From the NCBI GenBank assembly GCA_040901765.1, contig JBBDYG010000033.1:1-64000 (forward strand): a stretch of 64,000 nucleotides of DNA, given 5' to 3'. A model generated the notes under the pieces. The model saw only the letters and a list, made by a program, of their open reading frames with translations, made no database searches and was not told the DNA's origin. The stretch comes from JBBDYG01 sp040901765. GTDB lineage: Bacteria; Planctomycetota; Planctomycetia; Pirellulales; Lacipirellulaceae. How positions within the stretch are numbered: position 1 is the stretch's first letter; every line of letters begins with the position of its first letter. Positions 56,161 through 64,000 of this stretch are shown in pieces. Made by a program: the position numbers and the translations under genes.

Positions 56161-57639
56161 TCACCCTTCCACCTCATGCACGATCACAATGTCATGCACG
56201 CCGGAGACCATTTCGGTGGCGTTGGGGCCGGCGGCGAGGTGCGAGCCGCCGACGATGACGACGCGGTCGCCGCGGCGGGCGAAACCGGTGCGGCAGGCCC
56301 ACTCGTCGGTGTGGCGGATGAGGCCCTGCATGTCGCGGGCCGGTGCGCCGCGCAGCGGCGTGACACCCCAGTAGAGGCACATTTGACGAAGCGTCGCTTC
56401 GCGGGTGCTGACGCCAATCGTGGGGATGAAGCTGCGATGCTGCGAAAGCGCCAGCGCCGTGCCGCCGGAGTGGCTCGCCACCACCACCAGCTTGGCCTTG
56501 AGGATGTATGCCATTGCACCTGCCCCATGCACGACGGCGCGCGTGATTTCTTGAAGCGACGGCGCGGGATTCGGATCCATCGGCCGAGGCGGGCGCTCGG
56601 CGATGCTCGATTCGGTTGCCAGGGCGATGCGATTCATCATCTGCACGGCTTCCACGGGGAACTTCCCGATGGCCGTTTCGCCCGAGAGCATGCAAGCATC
56701 GGTTCCGTCGAGGACGGCGTTGGCCACGTCGGTCGCTTCGGCCCGAGTTGGCCGCGGCGATTCGTGCATGCTTTCGAGCATCTGCGTCGCGATGATCACC
56801 GGCTTCTGATAGCGGTGACAGGTGCGGATGATTCGCTTCTGCTCGACCGGCATTTGTGCGACGTCGATCTCAACGCCCAAGTCGCCGCGGGCGACCATCA
56901 CGGCATCGGCGGCGGCGACGATTTCTTCCAGCCGAAGCAGCGCTTCACGTTTTTCGATCTTGGCCACGACCCGAGCATCGGAATCGTTGGACCGCAGAAT
57001 GTCTTTGAGCGCCCGGACCTCGTCCGCCGCGCGGACGAAGCTGAGACTCACGAAATCGACGCCCGCTTGAGCCGCCCAGATGGCGTGCTGATGATCGACG
57101 ACGCTGATGGCCGGGGCGCTAAGCTTAATGCCAGGCAGGTTAATCCCCTGTCGGCTGCGGATCGTGCCGCGCTGCGTGACCCGCAAGCGCGCGCAACCTG
57201 GTTCCTTGGCTTCGACCACCATGCTGACCGTGCCATCGGCGAGCATCACTTGATCGCCTACGGATAACTCTCGCACCAGCGGAGCGTAGGAGCTTGTAAG
57301 CTCGTTCGGCGCCGCCGGTGGGCGCCCCGAGATGAAAAAGAACTCGGCACCTCGTTCGCAAAAGACGCGATCATCGGGCAATTCGCCGAGGCGGAATTTC
57401 GGTCCAGCAAGATCTACCAGAATCGCGATCGGCTGGTCGAGCATTTCGCTCGCGCGACGGATGTTGTCGACGTGTACCTGCTGTTCGTCCGGCCCCGCAT
57501 GAGCCATATTCAGCCGGAACACATCCACCCCCGCTTGGGCCAGGCGGACGAGAATCTCGGGATCGGCGCACGCGGGTCCAACGGTCGCGACGATCTTCGT
57601 CCGAGCGCGATTCTCGATTTCTTGAGGCGTGTAGGCCAT
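56161..57639 (-). CDS. pyk: pyruvate kinase
   Basis: About 492 aa from ATG 57639; frame open to 57711. Converts phosphoenolpyruvate and ADP to pyruvate and ATP. Motifs: TKIVATVGPACADPEILVRLAQAGVDVFRLNMAHA, VDLAGPKFRLGEL, MVARGDLGVEID, IATQMLESMHESPRPTRAEATDVANAVLDGTDACMLSGETAIGKFP. C-terminal domain present. The upstream part (MTATLT...) lacks a ribosome-binding site and is probably not translated. Confidence 0.93.
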   Translation of the reverse strand: MAYTPQEIENRARTKIVATVGPACADPEILVRLAQAGVDVFRLNMAHAGPDEQQVHVDNIRRASEMLDQPIAILVDLAGPKFRLGELPDDRVFCERGAEFFFISGRPPAAPNELTSSYAPLVRELSVGDQVMLADGTVSMVVEAKEPGCARLRVTQRGTIRSRQGINLPGIKLSAPAISVVDHQHAIWAAQAGVDFVSLSFVRAADEVRALKDILRSNDSDARVVAKIEKREALLRLEEIVAAADAVMVARGDLGVEIDVAQMPVEQKRIIRTCHRYQKPVIIATQMLESMHESPRPTRAEATDVANAVLDGTDACMLSGETAIGKFPVEAVQMMNRIALATESSIAERPPRPMDPNPAPSLQEITRAVVHGAGAMAYILKAKLVVVASHSGGTALALSQHRSFIPTIGVSTREATLRQMCLYWGVTPLRGAPARDMQGLIRHTDEWACRTGFARRGDRVVIVGGSHLAAGPNATEMVSGVHDIVIVHEVEG

Positions 57640-57896
57640 GATTGCCGTCGAGGCTGCGAAAACGAACGGTTCCCAAAGAGCCGCCGGGGATGTCGTGAGC
57701 GTAGCGGTCATGTATTGTGGTTCCCAAGTCGGAAACGGCCAATGGCCCCAGCACGCTATTTGGGCCGATTGCTAAACGAGGTGCTTAGAAACCATACTTT
57801 CCGCAGCCTGGGATACCCGGAAACGGTGAGCTGCCAGAGGGGCGGGCCTTTCCGGTCCTGTTTGTTACCGTCACAGTCGTCACAACTGAGAGGCGT

Positions 57897-58439
57897 ATGT
57901 CTGCACAAAGCGCTGATTCGGTAGATCATTCCCGCAACCGCGCGACGACCACGGCCGTCACCGCGCTACTGTTAGGGCTGTTGGCGATCGCGCTCGTGGT
58001 GGCCGTGTTGTATTTTGTATTTGCCCAGCGGTTGCCGGAACTGACACCGGAGCGCTTGGCCGAAGCGCAATCGAAGTGGGCTAAGACGGGGCCGGCGAGT
58101 TACACGATGGACATCAAATTGGGCGGCACGCGACCTGGCCCGGTGCATATCGAGATGGAAAATGGCGAACCGATCGCAATGACACGCGATGGTATTACGC
58201 CTAATCAGGAGCGCGTGTGGGGCGAGTGGTCGGTGCCGGGCATGTTTGATACGATCGAGCGCGAACTGGAACTGGCCGAGGATCCGGTCAACCAAATGGA
58301 TGCCGCTCAAGGAACGCAGCTTTGGTTGCGCTGCGAGTTCGACCCGGTCTACGGATACCCACAAGTCTTTCACCGGGCAGTTCGCGGCGGCGGCCCGGAG
58401 GTGTATTGGGAGGTGACAAAGTTTGAGCCATCACCGTAG
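57897..58439 (+). CDS. membrane-anchored hypothetical protein, DUF6174-like
   Basis: 180 aa. One transmembrane helix (TALLLGLLAIALVVAVLYFVFA), then an extracytoplasmic domain with YTMDIKLGG, GPVHIEMENGEPIAM, GMFDTIERELE and CEFDPVYGYPQVFHRAV. The GPVxIxMxNGE and DPxYGYPxxF pattern is close to DUF6174. Function unknown. Divergent from pyk. Its stop codon TAG overlaps a palindromic repeat, like nadK. Confidence 0.75.
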   Translation: MSAQSADSVDHSRNRATTTAVTALLLGLLAIALVVAVLYFVFAQRLPELTPERLAEAQSKWAKTGPASYTMDIKLGGTRPGPVHIEMENGEPIAMTRDGITPNQERVWGEWSVPGMFDTIERELELAEDPVNQMDAAQGTQLWLRCEFDPVYGYPQVFHRAVRGGGPEVYWEVTKFEPSP

Positions 58440-58512
58440 GTCAGGCTCTGCCTGACGTTTCTTTGGACTTTGGACTGCTTCCTCAAAAAGTCAGGCACAG
58501 CCTGACCTACGG
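58438..58512. repeat. paired GTCAGGC palindromes
   Basis: GTCAGGC-TCT-GCCTGAC (58440-58456) and GTCAGGC-ACA-GCCTGAC (58490-58506), with inverted GTAGG and CCTAC flanks. The TAG stop of the preceding gene comes from the GTAG at the left edge, as at nadK. Confidence 0.85.
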
Positions 58513-58590
58513 CGCTACGGCGCGTGGCATTTGCGTTTACGGCTGGTTATACTACGGCGATTCCGCTAACCAACATCGGGGACCAATCCT

Positions 58591-59946
58591 ATGAAAAACG
58601 ATTCCACTCCCAACCGGCGACATTTCTTGCACTCGACATCAATCACCGCCGCCTCGGCGGCGCTGGCGCCGTATTGGTTCACTTCGGCCGTGAAGGCGCA
58701 GGAGCCGGCGGCGAGCGATCGAATTCGCGTGGGGGCAATCGGCGTCGGCGATCGTAGCCAAGGGCTGCTGCAGGACGCCCGAGATCTCTGTGACATTGTC
58801 GCCGTGTGCGACGTGGATGCTCGAAACGTTCGCCGGGCCGCGGATCAATTGAAGGACACCAAAGCGGGCAAGCCTGAGCAGTACTCCGACTATCGCAAAC
58901 TGCTGGAGCGCAAAGACATCGATGCGGTGATCATTGCCACGCCCGATCACTGGCACACGAAGACCGCCATCGAGTCGATGCAATCGGGCAGAGACGTGTA
59001 CTGCGAAAAACCGTTGACGCTGACGATCGAGGAAGGCAAACAAATCTGCCAAGTGGCGAAGTCAACCAAGCGCGTGTTTCAAGTTGGCACGCAACAGCGG
59101 TCCGACGCGGACGGTTTTCTCAAGGCGGTAGCAATTGTGCGGGCCGGACGGATCGGCGACGTGAAGCGGGCCTGGGTGGCGATTGGCGGCGGCGACGTCG
59201 GCGGGCCATTCAAAAAGCTGATGTGCCCCGCGGAGCTTAACTACGAAATGTGGCTCGGGCAGGCACCGCTCAACGACTACATTCCCGAACGGGTCTACTA
59301 CACGTTCCGTTGGTGGTACGACTACTCGGGCGGCAAACTGACCGACTGGGGCGCGCATCACGTGGACATCGCGCAGTGGGTCACCGGCAACGACAACACC
59401 AGCCCGGTGACGATTGAACCCGTATCGGTCGAACACCCCGTGGCGTTCAAAGACGGGTATCCCCTCGTGGACGATTCGTTCAACACCGCCGTGAAGTTCA
59501 AGCTTAAGTGCCAATTCGCGAACGGCTTCGAGATGCGAATTCAAGACTCGGTGAATGAACCGGGCTTGGCGGACTTCGGCAACGGCGTGCTGTTTGAAGG
59601 AAGCAAGGGTCGGCTGTTTGTGAATCGCGAAAGGGTCTCGGGCACGGCGGTCGAGGAGTTGGCGCAGAATCCGCTGCCGGAGGATGCCCTTCAGCAGGCC
59701 TACAAAGGCCAGCAGCCCACGCACCACATGCAGAACTACTTCAATAATGTGAAGTCGCGCGAGGAGCCGATTTCCGATGTCTTCTCGCATCATCGGATTC
59801 TGACGACGTGCCACTTGTCGAACATCGCGCTGCGGCTGGGCAAGACCGTGAACTGGGATCCGGAGACGGAGCAAGTGGTCGGCGACGAACAAGCCGCGTC
59901 GTTCGTGTCGCGCCCGCAACGCGAGGCGTATAAGATCGTTATATAG
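58591..59946 (+). CDS. Tat-exported Gfo/Idh/MocA family oxidoreductase (second copy)
   Basis: 451 aa. Twin-arginine signal (NRRHFLHSTS), NAD(P)-binding VGAIGVGDRSQGLL, family lysine in CEKPLTLTIEEG, and WWYDYSGGKLTDWGAHHVDIAQWV as in the paralogue at 3358. Catalyses NAD-dependent oxidation or reduction of a sugar-like compound in the periplasm; substrate unknown. ATG 58591 directly precedes the signal. Confidence 0.92.
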   Translation: MKNDSTPNRRHFLHSTSITAASAALAPYWFTSAVKAQEPAASDRIRVGAIGVGDRSQGLLQDARDLCDIVAVCDVDARNVRRAADQLKDTKAGKPEQYSDYRKLLERKDIDAVIIATPDHWHTKTAIESMQSGRDVYCEKPLTLTIEEGKQICQVAKSTKRVFQVGTQQRSDADGFLKAVAIVRAGRIGDVKRAWVAIGGGDVGGPFKKLMCPAELNYEMWLGQAPLNDYIPERVYYTFRWWYDYSGGKLTDWGAHHVDIAQWVTGNDNTSPVTIEPVSVEHPVAFKDGYPLVDDSFNTAVKFKLKCQFANGFEMRIQDSVNEPGLADFGNGVLFEGSKGRLFVNRERVSGTAVEELAQNPLPEDALQQAYKGQQPTHHMQNYFNNVKSREEPISDVFSHHRILTTCHLSNIALRLGKTVNWDPETEQVVGDEQAASFVSRPQREAYKIVI

Positions 59947-59948
59947 CC

Positions 59949-59991
59949 CGGCCATCCTGGCCGCATTTCTTCAATTCGGCCATCCTGGCCG
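59949..59991. repeat. two GGCCATCCTGGCC hairpin units
   Basis: CGGCCATCCTGGCCG at 59949-59963 and again at 59977-59991, GGCC arms with a 5-base loop. They fill the space before the SDR gene with a related CCAGGATGGGTCGG at 60017-60030. Confidence 0.8.
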
Positions 59992-60039
59992 GAATGAAGC
60001 GGGCATCACCACCGACCCAGGATGGGTCGGCTATTTAGC

Positions 60040-60834
60040 ATGACCTATTGGCAGCAGAAGGTGGCCTTGGTGACCGGCGGCTCGTCGGGGCTGGGGCTGG
60101 CCGTTGCTCGCCAGTTGGTCGAGCGCGGCGCGAAAGTGATTCTGGTGGCACGGGGCGAGGCCGCGCTCGCCTCGGCGGCCCAATCGCTCGGCTCCGAAGT
60201 GTTGCCGGTCGCGGCGGACGTGACACAGCCGGCGGAGGTGACAAAGGCCGTCGACGCGGGGCTGGAACGCTTCGGCAGGCTCGACCTCGTCTGCCATGCA
60301 GCGGGGCGCTCGATGCGCGGTGAAGTGCTCGCCACCACGCGCGAAGAGTTTAACGATTTGTGGCAAGTCAACTTCCTGGCGGCGACCGATTTGGTGCGCG
60401 CGACCGCCGAACACTTGCTCGCATCGCGTGGCCACTTGGTGTTGATCGGTTCCCTTGCCAGCCGTGTCGCCCCGCGGTACCTAGGCGCCTATCCGACGAG
60501 CAAGTTCCCGCTAGCGGCCTATGCCCAGCAATTGCGTCTTGAACTGGGGCCACGAGGTCTGCACACGCTGTTGGTCTGCCCGGGGCCGATTGCCCGCAAC
60601 GACGCCCTTGCCCGCTATGCGTCGGCCGGTGTTCCCGAGTCTGCTCATCGGCCTGGCGGCGGCGCGCGGGTCAAAGCGATCGATCCCGATCTGCTCGCGG
60701 CCAAGATGTTAACCGCGTGCGAACGCCGCCAAGCGGAGCTTGTCGTTCCGAGCCGCGCGAGGATTCTGTTCGCACTCAGCCAGATCAGCCCCCGCTGGGG
60801 CGACTGGTTGCTGCGGAAGATGACTTCAGAATAG
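60040..60834 (+). CDS. short-chain dehydrogenase/reductase
   Basis: 264 aa from ATG 60040. TGGSSGLG cofactor loop near residue 12, DVTQPAEV, HAAGRS, GSLASR (catalytic serine region) and YPTSK (tyrosine and lysine) are complete. Reduces or oxidises a small carbonyl or alcohol; substrate unknown. The frame extends to 60022 through repeat sequence, which is unlikely to be coding. Unlike the broken SDR at 13012, this gene is intact. Confidence 0.88.
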   Translation: MTYWQQKVALVTGGSSGLGLAVARQLVERGAKVILVARGEAALASAAQSLGSEVLPVAADVTQPAEVTKAVDAGLERFGRLDLVCHAAGRSMRGEVLATTREEFNDLWQVNFLAATDLVRATAEHLLASRGHLVLIGSLASRVAPRYLGAYPTSKFPLAAYAQQLRLELGPRGLHTLLVCPGPIARNDALARYASAGVPESAHRPGGGARVKAIDPDLLAAKMLTACERRQAELVVPSRARILFALSQISPRWGDWLLRKMTSE

Positions 60835-60838
60835 CTAG

Positions 60839-60917
60839 TTTAGCCGCGCTCGCTTGCGACGCGATTCTTTCGTTGATATCGAATCGGGAGAGCGCGTCGC
60901 AAGCGAACGCGGCTAAA
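60839..60917. repeat. long inverted repeat after the SDR gene
   Basis: TTTAGCCGCGCTCGCTTGCG at 60839 pairs with CGCAAGCGAACGCGGCTAAA ending at 60917, with an A-T rich centre. Could end transcription of the SDR gene, but no T-tract follows. Confidence 0.8.
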
Positions 60918-60927
60918 GGGGTGCAAC

Positions 60928-60974
60928 AAAAAAAGGATCCGGTTGGCCCTGCGAGGGATGCCAACCGGATCCTT
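60928..60974 (-). terminator. intrinsic terminator facing minus strand
   Basis: A 15-bp perfect stem (AAGGATCCGGTTGGC at 60933-60947; complement at 60960-60974) is preceded on the plus strand by seven A, which reads on the minus strand as a T-tract after the stem. No minus-strand gene lies within reach upstream, so it may serve an unannotated RNA. Confidence 0.6.
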
Positions 60975-61398
60975 ATGGCCATGAAAATGCAGCTTCCCGT
61001 GGCGGGCGATGGTCGTCATACCCCGACGACAACTCTGCTAAGATTCACGGTTCCGTTTTTTTAGGAGGCGTTGCAATCGATGGGCGAGCGGTTGAGACGC
61101 TTGCCAACGGTTGATCGAGTAATGCAGTTACCGTGCCAAATGCCGTAGGTTACTTTGCCGGTCGTGATTTTAGCCTTGATTTGCCTCTACGTTGCTGCGA
61201 TCGCCACGTTTGGCAACCGATTGGTTGCTCGCCCCGAATGCCCCCGAGCATGTAAATCTTTCAAACGCGTGCTACCGCCGCAGGCAGTTCATTAGATCGC
61301 TGGCCGCAATTGTCAGGCTTCTCCGACACTGCTACCATCGCGAGCCACTTTCCGCGTCGAGGCCTCAAACGCGGTGTTCTTTGTGCGATGGGTTGGAT
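60975..61398. other. gene-free stretch before the TPR lipoprotein gene
   Basis: No confident gene. A 22-codon frame at 61080-61148 follows a perfect AGGAGG 11 bp upstream and a T7 run, so a tiny translated leader is possible. A GTCG/CGAC hairpin is near 61013-61030. Confidence 0.4.
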
Positions 61399-62295
61399 AT
61401 GCCGCCTTGGTTCCATAGTCGATGCGCAGTGCTCGCGGTCGCGTGCCTGGGGGTCGTCGGATGCCGGTCGATGGGCAGGCAAGCGCCCACCCAGGAAGCG
61501 GTTGCGACGGGGCGGCAATTGGCGCGGCAGGGAATCTCGGCCCTCGAGACCGGCCGCTGGGAGGAAGGCGAGATTCTTCTGCGACAAGCGGTGACGGCCG
61601 TTCCTTCCGATCCCGAAGCTCACCGCTATTTGGCAGAAGCTCTGTGGCAACGTGGTGCGAGCCGTGAGGCGATTGGACACATCGAATCGGCCCGAGCACT
61701 CGCACCCACGGATCCCGCGCTAGCCGTTCGCGCCGGCGAAATGTTGCTGGCGATAGGCGATCACGAGCGAGCGATGGAGCGAGCCAACCGCGCCATCGCC
61801 CTCGATTCCAAGCTGCCCGATGCCTGGGCGCTTCGTGGCCGTGGTTGGTGGCTGAAAAAACAGCCGGAGCAAGCGTTAGCCGATCTGCAACGGGCACTGC
61901 AGTTTTCTCCCTCGGCACCGGACCTGCTCATCGATTTGGCGAATCTGTACTATCAGCAAGGCCAGCCGCAACGGTGCTTAACCACGGTGCATCGACTGCT
62001 CGACGCGCATCCGCCCGGCGACGAGCCGCTCGAGGCGGTCGTATTGGAGGGAAAAGCCTATTTAACAATGGGGCTGGCCATTCCAGCGAGCGAGCGGTTC
62101 GCTCTCGTGAAAAGCCGCGGCTCGCCGAGCGCCGATCTATGTTGCCTAATAGCCCAGGCGGAATATGCCGCGGGTCGGCCCGAGGCGGCCATCGCCGCCG
62201 TGCAGGAGGCGGTAGCGCTCGACGCGAACCATGCACCCAGCCGGGAACTATTGGGGAAGCTAACGGCTGCGTCATCGGGCACAACGCTCCGTTAG
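61399..62295 (+). CDS. TPR repeat lipoprotein
   Basis: 298 aa. Lipobox near GVVGC (residue about 22), then tetratricopeptide repeats from about residue 35: GISALETGRWEEGEILLRQAVTAVPSDPEAHRYLAEALWQRG, further units with DHERAMERANRAIALDSKLPDAWALRGRG and QALADLQRALQFSPSAPDLLIDLANLYY. Likely a protein-binding scaffold on the periplasmic side of a membrane. ATG 61399 is chosen because it starts the signal; the frame is open to 61192. Confidence 0.85.
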   Translation: MPPWFHSRCAVLAVACLGVVGCRSMGRQAPTQEAVATGRQLARQGISALETGRWEEGEILLRQAVTAVPSDPEAHRYLAEALWQRGASREAIGHIESARALAPTDPALAVRAGEMLLAIGDHERAMERANRAIALDSKLPDAWALRGRGWWLKKQPEQALADLQRALQFSPSAPDLLIDLANLYYQQGQPQRCLTTVHRLLDAHPPGDEPLEAVVLEGKAYLTMGLAIPASERFALVKSRGSPSADLCCLIAQAEYAAGRPEAAIAAVQEAVALDANHAPSRELLGKLTAASSGTTLR

Positions 62296-62457
62296 TCGCG
62301 CCACCTCGCACCTTTGCGGATCGTGCCGATAATGCGGCACGACTCGGTGGTCCAAAATTGCTGGCGGATGTCCGGGCGTTTGACGGATTCGCGACCTATC
62401 CTTGTTAAGCGGCGGCAGCTAGCGGCCGCCAATGCGCACGTACCTCGCAAGGATCTA

Positions 62458-62694
62458 ATGATGACCGCCGTTACTGAAGACGCGCCTGTGTTAATTGATC
62501 GTCGCAGCGGATTCTCCACGGGCGTCGCTCCCGGCGTGGAGCGGCGGCAATTCGCCAACAGCCACGACGATCTTTCACCCGACGCGGCGGAGCTTGCCCA
62601 AGCGATTGACGATTACAAAATTCGCCATCGACGCCGGTTCATTACCTTCGAGGAAATGCTGGCCGTGATGAAGTCATTGGGTTACAGCCGCTAA
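62458..62694 (+). CDS. small conserved planctomycete protein, hypothetical
   Basis: 78 aa. The C-terminus, RRFITFEEMLAVMKSLGYSR, following LSPDAAELAQAIDDYKIRHR, is a recurrent planctomycete pattern in my recollection. AAGGA precedes the start ATG. No membrane segment. The function is unknown. Confidence 0.65.
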   Translation: MMTAVTEDAPVLIDRRSGFSTGVAPGVERRQFANSHDDLSPDAAELAQAIDDYKIRHRRRFITFEEMLAVMKSLGYSR

Positions 62695-62714
62695 GCCGCA
62701 AGCGGCAGCCGTTG

Positions 62715-64000
62715 TCACGCTTCGTCGCGAGGAACGGATCGACCGGTAGCAACATCGAACTCGGAAAGCGCCGGCGTTAGCATGGCCAGCGTCGCAAAGC
62801 CGTATGTTGCCGCCGTGACCAGAAACGCCGCGAAATAGCTTCCAATCAGAAAGCTCGTGATCACGTAGAACGTCGCAAACGGCGCGACGAACGAAGCCAG
62901 CGCAATCGCCGACGAGGGATTGCGAACTCCCAGGGCGGCAAACAGTCCTACTCCGCCACCGACCATGAAACCGGAGAAGGCCAGGTACTGATGCTGGAAC
63001 GATTGGCTGAAGGCCAGCATCATGCGCATGCAGGTGGCAACGCCAAGAAACAGGAACAACAGGGTGCCCAAACTGGTGGAGACGGCATGGCGAGAATTCG
63101 GGTAGGCCATTCCCGCGTGAAGCCCCAGCATCGCCGCGAAGGCAAACATCACAAGTAACCCAACCGCCAAGAATACGAAGTTCTCGGACGAGAGTTGGCC
63201 TCGCCACCACAAGTACGCGAACAGGGCCAGCGGCAGAAAGATTACTTCCTTCGAGTTGTAAACCACACCGCCAAGTTTGCCGAAAATAATCTCGCGGGGA
63301 GTGAGATCGGTCACCAACAGCAGATCGAGCGCCTTTCCGTCGCGTTCGTTCGTGATCGAGGTAACCGCCAGTGCGTTCACGAGCAATACGCTGACGACCA
63401 ACAACGGAGCCAGCGGCTGTGCGAGGGGCGGAATCGCTGCCCGTGCATCGGCGCCGTCTTGATTGATTCCAAGGTTGCGGACCGCCAACGCGCACAGTGC
63501 GAAAATCAGCAAGTAGGCAACCCGCACCACAATGATCTTCTTGCCGTAGGCCCAAGTTCGGATTTCCCGCCACAGGATGGGATTGTCCCAAACGTGGCGG
63601 ACCTTGCCGGGGGCGCAGTGAGCAATCGCCTGTTGGCCACGGGCGACCGCCACGACACTGGGTTCTACTTCCGCTGGCGGCGATTCGTCGCTTTCAGTTC
63701 GTGGCTGTGCCTCCCGCGATGGATTCCACACGCGGACGAGCGCAATCGCCAGTCCGTTCAAGACCAGCATCCCGATGCCCGCGCTCAAGAGGAACGTTCC
63801 GACTGGGTCAGGCCGACCGCCGGTGCCCGCCTCGGCGAAGCCCGGTTCCACAGCGACCTGCATCGCTTGCCAGGGGCTCATCGCCAAGGCCAGTTGGCTG
63901 GTGGAAACTCCAAACAGGATATCTCCCGCGGCACCGCTGGCTACGATTTCCCACGTCAACAACCAAAGGAATATGGCGAGAACGGTTATCGCCAACGTCT
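62715..64000 (-). CDS. ABC-2 type transporter permease, 5' end outside window
   Basis: At least 426 aa, truncated by the window edge; an internal ATG at 63995 is not necessarily the true start. Multiple membrane helices. The segment VLLVNALAVTSITNERDGKALDLLLVTDLTPREIIFGKLGG is the conserved ABC-2 coupling region. Probably part of an exporter with an ATPase gene beyond the window. The C-terminal half is rich in hydrophobic segments. Confidence 0.75.
   Translation of the reverse strand, partial: TLAITVLAIFLWLLTWEIVASGAAGDILFGVSTSQLALAMSPWQAMQVAVEPGFAEAGTGGRPDPVGTFLLSAGIGMLVLNGLAIALVRVWNPSREAQPRTESDESPPAEVEPSVVAVARGQQAIAHCAPGKVRHVWDNPILWREIRTWAYGKKIIVVRVAYLLIFALCALAVRNLGINQDGADARAAIPPLAQPLAPLLVVSVLLVNALAVTSITNERDGKALDLLLVTDLTPREIIFGKLGGVVYNSKEVIFLPLALFAYLWWRGQLSSENFVFLAVGLLVMFAFAAMLGLHAGMAYPNSRHAVSTSLGTLLFLFLGVATCMRMMLAFSQSFQHQYLAFSGFMVGGGVGLFAALGVRNPSSAIALASFVAPFATFYVITSFLIGSYFAAFLVTAATYGFATLAMLTPALSEFDVATGRSVPRDEA

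Noticed and set aside
1..64000. CRISPR array, prophage or intact insertion sequence
   Set aside because: No regularly spaced direct repeats, no integrase, transposase or phage structural genes seen in any frame.

Overview
The window looks like chromosomal DNA of a planctomycete, probably of the order Pirellulales. The gene content points there: a DUF1549/DUF1553 cytochrome paired with a DUF1501 protein, a DUF1080/propeller/cytochrome c fusion, Tat-exported Gfo/Idh/MocA oxidoreductases, a giant secreted protein with a LEDRRLLA-type N-terminus and a dockerin tail, a PEP-CTERM protein, and several small planctomycete-type proteins. Genes are GC-rich, lie on both strands, and are often separated by short palindromic or inverted repeats. 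This assignment is inferred from protein families, not from an rRNA.

Layout. 1-1.1 kb: tRNA-like remnants around a small hypothetical gene. 1.1-4.7 kb: DUF3500 protein, TIM-barrel isomerase-like protein and a MocA-type oxidoreductase. 5.1-12.2 kb: two large minus-strand surface or secreted beta-propeller proteins. 12.5-13.1 kb: a DUF1440-like membrane protein and a broken SDR gene. 13.5-21.7 kb: divergent DUF1080/cytochrome and DUF1549-DUF1501 genes. 21.7-24.9 kb: an NMT1/TauABC-like ABC importer. 25-34.6 kb: M14 carboxypeptidase, alpha/beta-hydrolase-like protein, VWA protein, thioredoxin-tailed protein, lipoprotein and DUF2752 protein. 34.6-37.1 kb: ymdB and rny.

37.9-51.6 kb is mostly housekeeping: tilS, a glycosyltransferase-like membrane protein, an AsmA-like protein, dapF, a DUF374 acyltransferase, then xseA-xseB-prenyl synthase-dxs-nadK, which links exonuclease VII, isoprenoid precursor supply and NADP synthesis on one strand. 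51.7-55.5 kb is a more accessory stretch: a nucleotidyltransferase with a 51-aa partner, a hypothetical gene split by a segment bounded by inverted repeats, and a UPF0175/PIN toxin-antitoxin pair whose PIN gene is frameshifted. 56.1-64 kb: pyruvate kinase, a DUF6174-like protein, a second Tat oxidoreductase, an SDR, a TPR lipoprotein, a small conserved protein and an ABC-2 permease cut by the window edge.

I see no CRISPR array, intact insertion sequence, prophage or rRNA. The most notable signals are the three broken genes with visible lesions, the repeat families placed between genes (two copies supply the stop codon of the upstream gene), the missing standard start codon of the AsmA-like gene, and the possible toxin-antitoxin pair at 52.7 kb.
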